DNA of 64,000 nucleotides from an uncultured Lachnospiraceae bacterium (GTDB lineage Bacteria; Bacillota; Clostridia; Lachnospirales; Lachnospiraceae): positions 66,651-130,650 of the forward strand of contig CAJUAA010000001.1 in NCBI GenBank assembly GCA_910584205.1, read 5' to 3'. Under the pieces are notes generated by a model. The model did no database searches. It was not told the DNA's origin and saw only the letters and a list, made by a program, of their open reading frames with translations. Shown piece by piece: positions 57,860 to 64,000 of this stretch; within the stretch, counting starts at the first letter, position 1; every line of letters begins with the position of its first letter. Both the position numbers and the translations under genes were made by a program.

Positions 57860-59365
57860 ATGGTAGTATTAGATATATTGAATGCAGTCTGGACCTTCTT
57901 TGCCACGTATGTCCTTCAGAAGGCTCCTTATATGGTAGGGTTCCTGACGCTTTTGGGCTACTGCCTCATGGGCAAGAAGTGGTACGATACCCTGGCCGGA
58001 ACACTGAAGGCCATCATCGGCATGCTGATCCTGAATGCGGGTTCCAGCGGGCTGACGACCACGTTCCGCCCCATCCTGGCGGGCCTGAAGGACCGTTTTA
58101 ACCTGACCGCGTGCGTGATCGACCCGTATTACGGGCAGAACGCCGTGACCGCGGGCGTGGAGGAGGTCTTCGGGAAAGGCTTTTCCCAGGCGATGACGCT
58201 TCTGCTGATCGCGTTTATCGTCAACATCCTTCTGGTGCGTTTTAACAAAATTACCAAATGCCGCGCCCTGTTTACCACCGGCCATGTGCAGGTGCAGCAG
58301 GCGGCGACCGCTTACTGGCTGATCATGTTCGCGCTGCCGGGCCTTTTGACTCAGAATGTGGCGCTGATGGTCGTCATGGCGGTGATTCTGGGCGCATACT
58401 GGGCAGTAGGCGCCAACCTGACCATCAAACCCATGCAGGAGCTGAGCGAGGGCGCAGGCTTTGCCATCGCGCATCAGCAGATGTTTGGTATCCGGCTTTC
58501 CTATTATCTGTCCGACAAACTGTTCGGCGACAAAGGCGGAAAACGGAAGGTGAAAAAGGTCGGCGAGATGGAGATGCCCGGATTCTTCTCGATCTTTAAT
58601 GAAAACATGGTATGTACCGCGATCCTTATGACGGTGTTCTTCGGCATTATCATGGCGATCATCGGCAAGCCGTTCTTTGTGGAGAGCGGGGCCACCACGG
58701 AAACGGAGAATTTCCTGTATTTCTGCTTTAATACGTCCCTGAACTTTGCCGTCTATCTGGCGATCCTGCAGCTGGGCGTGCGTACCTTTGTGACAGAGCT
58801 GACCGCTTCCTTCCAGGGAATTGCGGATAAACTGCTTCCGGCTTCCATTCCGGGCGTGGACTGTGCGGTCTGCTTCGGTTTCGGCGACTCCAACGCGGTT
58901 ACTTTCGGATTCCTGGCGGGCCTGGTTGGACAGATCATTGCGATCCTTGTACTGATTGTCATTGGTTCTCCGACGATCATCATCTGCGGTTTCGTGCCGG
59001 TGTTCTTTGACAACGCCACCATGGGCCTGGTAGCCAACGAAAAGGGAGGCCTGAAGGCGTGCCTGATCATTCCGTTCATTGCCGGCCTGGTGCAGGTGTT
59101 CGGCGCGGCGCTGATCGCCGGCTGGGTGGGCCTGGCGGAATACGGCGGATATCTGGGCATGTTCGACTGGGATACCGTGTGGCCGCTCTTCACGGTGATC
59201 ATGCGCTATGCAGGATATATCGGCGTGGCCATCGTAGTGGTCGTGCTGCTGGCGATCCCGCAGATCGAATACCGGATGGATCCGGAAGGCTATTTCCTGA
59301 TTACCGAGGATTACGACGCCTACGTAGAGTATAAGGCAAAAAAAGCCGGGGCAAATGAAGCATAA
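57860..59365 (+). CDS. ulaA: PTS ascorbate EIIC permease
   Basis: A 501-aa membrane permease of the PTS ascorbate/galactitol superfamily that brings L-ascorbate in and phosphorylates it with EIIB. About 11 helices are visible; AGTLKAIIGMLILNAGSSGL and GHVQVQQAATAYWLIMFALPG in the first half and GVDCAVCFGFGDSNAVTFGFLAGL in the second are characteristic. Length matches UlaA. Its close spacing to ulaC and to EIIB supports a single transport complex. Confidence 0.93.
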   Translation: MVVLDILNAVWTFFATYVLQKAPYMVGFLTLLGYCLMGKKWYDTLAGTLKAIIGMLILNAGSSGLTTTFRPILAGLKDRFNLTACVIDPYYGQNAVTAGVEEVFGKGFSQAMTLLLIAFIVNILLVRFNKITKCRALFTTGHVQVQQAATAYWLIMFALPGLLTQNVALMVVMAVILGAYWAVGANLTIKPMQELSEGAGFAIAHQQMFGIRLSYYLSDKLFGDKGGKRKVKKVGEMEMPGFFSIFNENMVCTAILMTVFFGIIMAIIGKPFFVESGATTETENFLYFCFNTSLNFAVYLAILQLGVRTFVTELTASFQGIADKLLPASIPGVDCAVCFGFGDSNAVTFGFLAGLVGQIIAILVLIVIGSPTIIICGFVPVFFDNATMGLVANEKGGLKACLIIPFIAGLVQVFGAALIAGWVGLAEYGGYLGMFDWDTVWPLFTVIMRYAGYIGVAIVVVVLLAIPQIEYRMDPEGYFLITEDYDAYVEYKAKKAGANEA

Positions 59366-59395
59366 AACAAAGTGAAATATAAAGGAGATAAGATT

Positions 59396-59704
59396 ATGGC
59401 AAAACTTGATGGAAAGAAACTTCTGGCGTGCTGTGCAAACGGTGCGGGTTCTTCGCTGATGATGGAGAACGCGATCAAAAAGGTGATGAACAAATACGGG
59501 ATCAAACCGGCGGAACTCCGCCACTGTCCGGTATCGGAGGGAAAGACGGCTTCCCGCAGCTATGACGTAGTCTTCTGCGCCCGCACCTTCGCAAAGACCT
59601 TCGAAGGCGTGGAGAAGAACGGCACGATCCTGATTCCTCTGAAAAATGTCATGTCAGCACAGGAGATTGAGGCGGCGCTGAAGGATGCGGAGCTTCTGGA
59701 CTAA
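59396..59704 (+). CDS. ulaB: PTS ascorbate EIIB subunit
   Basis: A 102-aa EIIB that passes phosphate to the incoming sugar. The active Cys13 lies in the phosphate loop CANGAGSSL; ELRHCPVSEGKTASRSYDVVF follows as in other UlaB-like proteins. The start at 59396 is preferred over 59372 because GGAGATAAG lies just before it. A terminator follows the stop. Confidence 0.92.
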   Translation: MAKLDGKKLLACCANGAGSSLMMENAIKKVMNKYGIKPAELRHCPVSEGKTASRSYDVVFCARTFAKTFEGVEKNGTILIPLKNVMSAQEIEAALKDAELLD

Positions 59705-59741
59705 GTACAGAGACTGAACAGCAGGAAAGAGCAGTCCATAA

Positions 59742-59789
59742 CCGGACCCGGTAACCGATCACGATCCACAGTTACCGGATCCGGTTTTT
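59742..59789 (+). terminator. Terminator of the ascorbate operon
   Basis: CCGGACCCGGTAAC (59742-59755) pairs with GTTACCGGATCCGG (59771-59784) with one mismatch and is followed by TTTTT. It ends the lactonase-PTS operon before the HAD gene. Confidence 0.85.
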
Positions 59790-59834
59790 CGCAGACGGTG
59801 GTTTGGGTTGACGTGTAAAGGAGTTTGGGATAAT

Positions 59835-60524
59835 ATGATAAAAGCAGTAATCTTTGATGTGGACAATACGCTGTACAACTTCACAAAAGCCCATAAGGCA
59901 GCGTTCCGGGCGCTTGCGGCATATGCGGACGAACGGCTTGGGCTGTCCGGGGAATCCTTTGAACGGCTGCACCGGGAGACGGCAGAAGAGCTGAGGGCGT
60001 ATATGGGAGAGGTGGCCGCGCTGCACAACCGCTGTATCCGTTACCAGGTGATGCTGGAGAAGCTCGGACTGCCGCTGTATCCCCATGTGCTGGAAATGGA
60101 AGGCTTTTACTGGGACACTCTGCTGAAAGAGGCGGTTCCTTCTGCCAATGCGAAGGAAACCCTGCGGTCGCTGAAGGACCGGGGGATCCGGATCGGCGTC
60201 GGCACCGATATGACCGCGCGGATGCAGTTCAGAAAGCTGGAGATGCTGGGCATGCTTGCGTATGTGGATTTTCTCGTGTCCAGCGAGGAGGCGGGCGCGG
60301 AAAAGCCGGCGTTATCCTTCTTTGCGCGGTGTGTGGAGAAGGCGGGGTTCGGGAAGAAGGAGTGCCTTTTTGTGGGCGACAGCCTGAGAAAGGATGTTCT
60401 GGGCGCTCTGGACGCGGGCCTGCAGGCAGTGTGGTACGGTCCGGAAAGCCCGGCGGAGGAGCGGGAAGATGTGCTGCGGATTACGGATATGAGGCAGCTG
60501 CCGGAGGTGGTATCGGCTCTGTAG
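59835..60524 (+). CDS. HAD family phosphatase
   Basis: A 229-aa hydrolase of the haloacid dehalogenase superfamily. Motif I is FDVDNTLY with nucleophile Asp8 and acid Asp10; VGTDMTARMQ holds the motif II Thr, EEAGAEKPALSFF the motif III Lys, and FVGDSLRKDVLGALDAG motif IV. It probably removes phosphate from a small sugar phosphate; the cluster context suggests an intermediate of ascorbate use, but substrate is unknown. Start at 59835 follows AAAGGAG by 11 bases. Confidence 0.86.
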   Translation: MIKAVIFDVDNTLYNFTKAHKAAFRALAAYADERLGLSGESFERLHRETAEELRAYMGEVAALHNRCIRYQVMLEKLGLPLYPHVLEMEGFYWDTLLKEAVPSANAKETLRSLKDRGIRIGVGTDMTARMQFRKLEMLGMLAYVDFLVSSEEAGAEKPALSFFARCVEKAGFGKKECLFVGDSLRKDVLGALDAGLQAVWYGPESPAEEREDVLRITDMRQLPEVVSAL

Positions 60525-60557
60525 CTGCCGGAACGGGTTAAAGGAGCAGTGTAAGAT

Positions 60558-61337
60558 ATGAAAAACAACCGGAAAGCTGTTGACGAGCGCCATCTGAAGA
60601 TCTTGAATATGATCCGTGAGCGCGGAGAAGTGAAGGTGGAGGAGCTGGCGAAGGCTTTTCAGATCTCGCCCATGACGGTTCGGAGGGATATGCAGTACCT
60701 GGAGGAGGAAAAGCTGATCGCCAGGATCCATGGCGGGGCGGTTTCTCTGGAAAAGGCCAATATGCTGCTTTCACAGGATGAGAAGATCGCCCTGTGCAGA
60801 GAGAGGATATCGGAATACGCCGCCCGCTTTATTGACGACGGCGATACACTGTTCATAAACGGGAGCCGGACGGCTCTGAATATGCTGAAATACGCAGGAG
60901 ATAAAAAAGTACTTGTATATACCAATAACTGCTGGGGAATCGGGGAGAGATATCCGGAGGGTGTGACGATCCGTTTTACCGGCGGAGAAGTGCGCAGCAA
61001 TGTGATGGTCGGAGAATATGTGATGCGGAATCTGCTGGCCATGACGGCGGACAAGACATTTCTTGGGTGCGCGGCTGTCTATGACGACGGCGAATTCCGG
61101 TACGATATCCCGACGGAGATCGGGATTAATGAGGCCATGATTTCCCGCACGACGAAAGCGCTGTATGTGCTGGCGGATCATACGAAGATCAAAAGGCGGG
61201 AAGATCAGGGGAATATCTACGGAAGCTGCGCCTATGAGCAGTCATGTACGCTGATTACCGATGACAACGCCAGTCCGACCGTCGTGGAACAGCTTCGCAG
61301 ATACGGAATCCGTGTGATTCTGGTTCCGACGAAGTAG
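60558..61337 (+). CDS. DeoR-family transcriptional regulator
   Basis: A 259-aa repressor with an N-terminal helix-turn-helix (residues about 8-60, FQISPMTVRRDMQYLEEEKLI, the DeoR signature) and a C-terminal sugar-phosphate-binding domain (NCWGIGERYPEGVTIRFTGGEVR, FLGCAAVYDDGEF, TDDNASPTVVEQLR). By position it is the regulator of the ascorbate genes, comparable to UlaR, and the ACGAACAT half-sites in front of ulaG are its probable target. Inducer would be a sugar-acid phosphate. Start behind AAAGGAGC. Confidence 0.86.
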   Translation: MKNNRKAVDERHLKILNMIRERGEVKVEELAKAFQISPMTVRRDMQYLEEEKLIARIHGGAVSLEKANMLLSQDEKIALCRERISEYAARFIDDGDTLFINGSRTALNMLKYAGDKKVLVYTNNCWGIGERYPEGVTIRFTGGEVRSNVMVGEYVMRNLLAMTADKTFLGCAAVYDDGEFRYDIPTEIGINEAMISRTTKALYVLADHTKIKRREDQGNIYGSCAYEQSCTLITDDNASPTVVEQLRRYGIRVILVPTK

Positions 61338-61358
61338 ATCGATGAAGGGAACGGAACT

Positions 61359-62180
61359 ATGACAGATTTGTCGCAGCTTCTTCTGTACCTTCCGGGAGCG
61401 ATCCTTTTTCTGGTGGGTTCCGGACAGGTCAGAAGCCGGCTTCAGGCCCGCGGGGCGGATTCCTGTGCGGACGCCGGTGTGGTTGGCTGTAAACATGTGG
61501 TAAAAAAGGATAAAAAGGACAGGGAAATATATAATTATTATGATGTAACGGTAGAATACCGGAACCCAAAGACCGGGCATAAGGAACGTCTGGCGGTCAA
61601 ATCGCCCGTGGAATATGCAAAGACGCAGATGGTCCGGATGTACTGGCCCCGGGGCGGCGGGAAACCGGTCCTGCTTGAATATAAGGAAGAGTTTCTGTTT
61701 CACCCATGGGTTACCATGGTCGGCGGGGCGCTTCTGATTCTTCTTGCCCTGGAACAGAATCGGGGACGCGAGGTGCAGGCCATGGCCTGCCTGTCGCTGA
61801 TCCTGATCGGCGCGGGGGCCAGTCTGACGGTCGATTATATTCGGCTGAAAAAGCACGGGCTGCAGCCTCTGGAGGCTGAGATCACAGATATCTATACTCG
61901 CCAGATCTCCAGGGAGACGAAGATTCTGAAAGGGGCGAAGTATACGTATTATCCGATTGTCCGGTTTGAACTGGGCGGAAAGGAGAATATCCGGCGCTGC
62001 AATATCAATTCCAGCGGGAGAAATACGTTTCAGGCAGGGGAACACCTGAAACTGTACTATGATCCAGGTTCCGGCGAGGTGTTGGAGAAGCATGCGAGGA
62101 CGGGAGCCGCGGTGGCCGGAGTCCTTCTGATGCTGATCGGCCTGCTTGCAGGGGCCAGTATCCTGTCGGTGATTCTGTGA
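61359..62180 (+). CDS. DUF3592-like membrane protein
   Basis: A 273-aa protein with three or four membrane helices (about 8-20, 110-130, 133-153, 250-270). Two similar extracellular-type beta blocks (YDVTVEYRNPKTGHKERL and YYPIVRFELGGKENIRR), each followed by a PGxxxxLYYDP-type ending (YWPRGGGKPVLLEY, YYDPGSGEVLEKH), are typical of DUF3592. No function is known. It follows the regulator by 21 bases and precedes a tRNA gene. Confidence 0.72.
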   Translation: MTDLSQLLLYLPGAILFLVGSGQVRSRLQARGADSCADAGVVGCKHVVKKDKKDREIYNYYDVTVEYRNPKTGHKERLAVKSPVEYAKTQMVRMYWPRGGGKPVLLEYKEEFLFHPWVTMVGGALLILLALEQNRGREVQAMACLSLILIGAGASLTVDYIRLKKHGLQPLEAEITDIYTRQISRETKILKGAKYTYYPIVRFELGGKENIRRCNINSSGRNTFQAGEHLKLYYDPGSGEVLEKHARTGAAVAGVLLMLIGLLAGASILSVIL

Positions 62181-62264
62181 TTGTGCAATATGAACGAAAA
62201 AAAAACGATGCGAGCGGGATAAAAACGACAATAACAATAAAAATACAAAAAAACGGAAAAACTA

Positions 62265-62293
62265 TTTACAAAAGAAAAAAAATATCGTATAAT
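62265..62293 (+). promoter_or_regulatory. Promoter of tRNA-Pro
   Basis: TTTACA (62265-62270), a 17-base spacer and a perfect TATAAT (62288-62293), 38 bases before the tRNA gene. The rest of the 151-base gap (62181-62331) is A-rich with nothing else to name. Confidence 0.7.
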
Positions 62294-62331
62294 ATCTAAG
62301 TTCGCAGATGTAAACAAAACAAAAGACATAT

Positions 62332-62405
62332 CGATGCGTGGCTCAGCTTGGTAGAGCGCTGCGTTCGGGACGCAGAGGTCGCAGGTTCAAATCCTGTCGC
62401 ATCGA
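62332..62405 (+). tRNA. tRNA-Pro (anticodon CGG)
   Basis: A 74-nt cloverleaf: acceptor CGATGCG with CGCATCG, anticodon arm CTGCG-TTCGGGA-CGCAG with CGG reading CCG, T arm GCAGGTTCAAATCCTGT. CCA is not encoded. Confidence 0.92.
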
Positions 62406-62713
62406 TTCCTTGGCAGGGGCGCATGACGTCCGGTGGACGTCAGCTTTGCGCCGACCGGAACGGAGTGTAGAACGCCGGAAAGCTTGAATTTATGGGCTTT
62501 CCGGTTTTTTGTGTTTGGATGGATGATTTTGGAAGGCGCTCCGACGGTGATTTTAAGTGATTTGACTAACATTTGCCTGACAAAGTTTATGGGCGATCAA
62601 CAGTGTGGCAGACAATGGAGGAGTACAGAATCCCATTACTTTTTCCATGTGGAGCCAATATAATAAAGGTAAGAGAAACGGAGGACCAGTACTTGAATGA
62701 ATAAAAAAATCAG
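62406..62713. other. Gene-free stretch after tRNA-Pro
   Basis: Holds a hairpin with outer stem GGCGC/GCGCC (62418-62422, 62448-62452) and inner stem GACGTCC/GGACGTC (62425-62431, 62435-62441), then a terminator (62475-62510). From 62511 the sequence is featureless up to a broken nuclease gene. An open frame at 62433-62663 is not gene-like. Confidence 0.5.
62475..62510 (+). terminator. Terminator after tRNA-Pro
   Basis: CCGGAAAGC (62475-62483) pairs exactly with GCTTTCCGG (62496-62504), followed by TTTTTT. A near-identical stem recurs at 62939-62973 after the nuclease remnant. Confidence 0.8.
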
Positions 62714-62926
62714 GTGGATTTTTTCCAGGCATGGGAAGACTTGAGTATATGCAATGATTTTCTGTTTGGGAAGATCATGCAGGATGCAGAACTCTGCAAA
62801 GGCCTTCTCCAGCGGATTCTTCCGGATCTGGAGATTGACCATATCGAATATCCGGAGCTGCAGAAGGCCATCGGACCGGATGCAGATGCGAAAAGTGTGA
62901 GAGAGGAAGCAAAGAAATATGGATGA
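62714..62926 (+). pseudogene. Truncated Rpn-family nuclease/transposase remnant
   Basis: Seventy residues match the N-terminus of Rpn-type PD-(D/E)XK nucleases that are abundant in Lachnospiraceae (NDFLFGKIMQDAELCKGLLQRIL, EYPELQKAIGPDADAKSVR). In intact members the catalytic domain continues with a strand such as LDVYV, but here the frame ends after REEAKKYG. The start codon would be GTG with no ribosome site, and ATG at 62699 is out of frame after an A-run. The piece is therefore a broken copy, probably from an internal deletion and a frameshift. Confidence 0.7.
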
Positions 62927-62938
62927 TGTTCTGGAATG

Positions 62939-62973
62939 CCGGAAGGTCTGGATTTGCAGGCTTTCCGGTTTTT
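62939..62973 (+). terminator. Terminator after the nuclease remnant
   Basis: CCGGAAGGTC (62939-62948) pairs with GGCTTTCCGG (62959-62968), with two G-T pairs, followed by TTTTT. Its right arm is the same as in the terminator after tRNA-Pro. Confidence 0.7.
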
Positions 62974-63163
62974 ATCCCATATAAACGGCACTGAAATCCT
63001 GCACTCATAGTTCTCATTCTCTGGTGCCGTTTATCATACTTTTCCGGCAATTATTAAACACCAAATATATAAATTGCAAAAAACATAAAAATTTTCTGTA
63101 ACGAAACATCATTTTTCCGGATATATAAGCAGAGGAACCAAAAGACGGGGGGAGGTGGCTGCC

Positions 63164-63649
63164 TTGAATGACATAGAGAGGGCGTATACAACGCATGCAA
63201 GGGATGTGTACCGCTATCTGCTCAGCCTGACGCATGATGAAGATCTGGCGGAAGAGCTGACGCAGGAGACCTTTTTTCGTGCCATGAGGACCATGAGCAG
63301 CTACGACGGGAGCTGCAGGCTGTCCGTATGGCTCTGTCAGATCAGCAGGCATCTCTGGTATCAGTGGCTGGAAAAGCATTCCAGATGGAAGCGGGAGGAG
63401 CTGACGGAAGAGCTTCCGGGCGGGGAGACGCCGGAGCGGTCTGTGCTGCTCCATATGGAGAAGACGGCGCTGTATCGTGCGATCCACGCGCTGCCGGAGC
63501 CCATGCGGGAAGTGGTCCATATGCGTCTGACCGGCGAATTCACTTTTGCGGAGATCGGCGGTATCCTGGGGAAGAGCGAGAACTGGGCGCGGATCACCTT
63601 TTATCGGGCCAAGAAGAAAGTGATCGAGGAAATGGAGGAATGGAAATGA
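63164..63649 (+). CDS. RNA polymerase sigma factor, ECF type
   Basis: A 161-aa sigma-70 family protein with region 2 (YRYLLSLTHDEDLAEELTQETFFRAM, residues about 18-45; LSVWLCQISRHLWYQWL) and region 4 (LPEPMREVVHMRLTGEFTFAEIGGILGKSENWARITFYRAKKKV, about 108-150). It directs polymerase to a small regulon. The start is TTG at 63164, eight bases after GGGGGGAGG; GTG at 63155 lies inside that site. Its stop overlaps the next gene (ATGA), an anti-sigma-like protein, the usual arrangement for ECF sigma control. Confidence 0.88.
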   Translation: MNDIERAYTTHARDVYRYLLSLTHDEDLAEELTQETFFRAMRTMSSYDGSCRLSVWLCQISRHLWYQWLEKHSRWKREELTEELPGGETPERSVLLHMEKTALYRAIHALPEPMREVVHMRLTGEFTFAEIGGILGKSENWARITFYRAKKKVIEEMEEWK

Positions 63650-64000
63650 AATGTTATATAGTCAAGGATCTGCTGCCCGGCTATATCGACGGCCTGACCT
63701 GCGAAGAGACAAATGCGGAGATCCGGGAGCATCTCAAGGGCTGTCAGGACTGCCGCAGAGTCTATGGGCAGATGTCGGCCGCCATGCCTCAGGATCTTGC
63801 CCTGCCGGAGGAAAAGGCCCTGGATCAGGACATTGATTTTCTGAAACGGCTGAAAGGAAAAATCCGGCACAGATATGCGGCGGTGGCTGCCGCGACGGGC
63901 CTGACGCTGTTGGCGCTGGCGGCATTTGCCGGAAAATACCAGATTGCCCTGCCTTATGATTCGGAGCACATGGAAACGGAGATGTATCAGGCGGTTCCCG
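63646..64000 (+). CDS. Anti-sigma factor-like zinc-finger membrane protein (partial)
   Basis: The first 118 residues are seen; the gene runs past the window end. The N-terminus is a putative zf-HC2 anti-sigma domain: KCYIVKDLLPGYIDGLT, then CEETNAEIREHLKGCQDCRRVY with the HxxxCxxC zinc ligands. A membrane helix follows at about residues 80-98 (AAVAAATGLTLLALAAFAG). It would hold the sigma factor encoded just before at the membrane until a signal releases it. The ATG overlaps the sigma stop, supporting coupled expression. Confidence 0.82.
   Translation, partial: MKCYIVKDLLPGYIDGLTCEETNAEIREHLKGCQDCRRVYGQMSAAMPQDLALPEEKALDQDIDFLKRLKGKIRHRYAAVAAATGLTLLALAAFAGKYQIALPYDSEHMETEMYQAVP

Noticed and set aside
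62433..62663. 76-codon open frame after tRNA-Pro
   Set aside because: It runs through the tRNA terminator stem and has no ribosome site.

Overview
The window looks like chromosomal DNA of an anaerobic Firmicute of the Lachnospiraceae/Clostridia type. The signs are GC-moderate, AGGAGG-led genes, a sortase-built pilus, SipW/TasA-type secreted proteins, a Gram-positive Pel polysaccharide operon, an ascorbate PTS operon and Clostridia-like short intergenic gaps. No species is named; this is an inference from gene families.

Region 1 (1-32753, almost all + strand) reads as one large surface and biofilm-matrix locus. It opens with a tyrosine recombinase (313-1149). Next comes a ~270 bp segment bounded by 28 bp imperfect inverted repeats (1160-1187 and 1429-1456) that carries an extended -10 promoter pointing into the locus: a candidate invertible (phase-variable) promoter. 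Downstream are a coiled-coil protein, a type I signal peptidase, a 1671-aa LPETG adhesin with 13 His/Cys repeats, an LPSTG major pilin and a class C sortase. These are followed by a pilin-like DUF5979-type protein, two SipW-dependent TasA-like proteins, two membrane-anchored surface proteins and SipW itself. A SARP/BTAD-like regulator with a degenerate GGDEF tail follows, then a small unknown protein and a family 2 glycosyltransferase. The Pel module comes next: pelD (with an extra N-terminal SDR domain and an RxxD c-di-GMP-type site), pelE, an unassigned 750-aa membrane protein, a DUF2194-type protein in the pelA position, pelF and pelG. Protein pilus, TasA-like fibre and cationic polysaccharide genes are thus chained head to tail, with c-di-GMP-type binding motifs in both the regulator and PelD. 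This is the most interesting content of the window.

Region 2 (29126-43536) holds more polysaccharide genes: a DUF2304 protein, three stand-alone glycosyltransferases here and more further on, two convergent overlapping DUF4832/DUF4874 paralogues, and a glycosyltransferase/pyruvyl-transferase fusion. It also has an F420-dehydrogenase-beta-like ferredoxin protein, a DUF1919 protein, an ABC exporter and a GHL10 lipoprotein.

Region 3 (43591-45912) has two tRNA-Gly genes followed by an AT-rich two-gene island, DUF262 plus HEPN, bounded by strong terminators. It looks like a small acquired defence or toxin-like cassette.

Region 4 (45917-53730) is a housekeeping run: radical SAM protein, endonuclease III, DnaQ-like exonuclease, a 33-aa membrane peptide, VanW protein, AIR-synthase-like protein, TrmL and a coiled-coil/SleB cell wall hydrolase.

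Region 5 (53761-62180) is an L-ascorbate utilisation cluster: divergent ulaE and ulaG-EIIA-EIIC-EIIB genes around an AT-rich control region with repeated ACGAACAT half-sites, plus a HAD phosphatase, a DeoR-family regulator and a DUF3592-like protein. Region 6 (62265-64000) has tRNA-Pro(CGG), a broken Rpn-type nuclease gene, and a sigma factor/anti-sigma pair cut by the window end.
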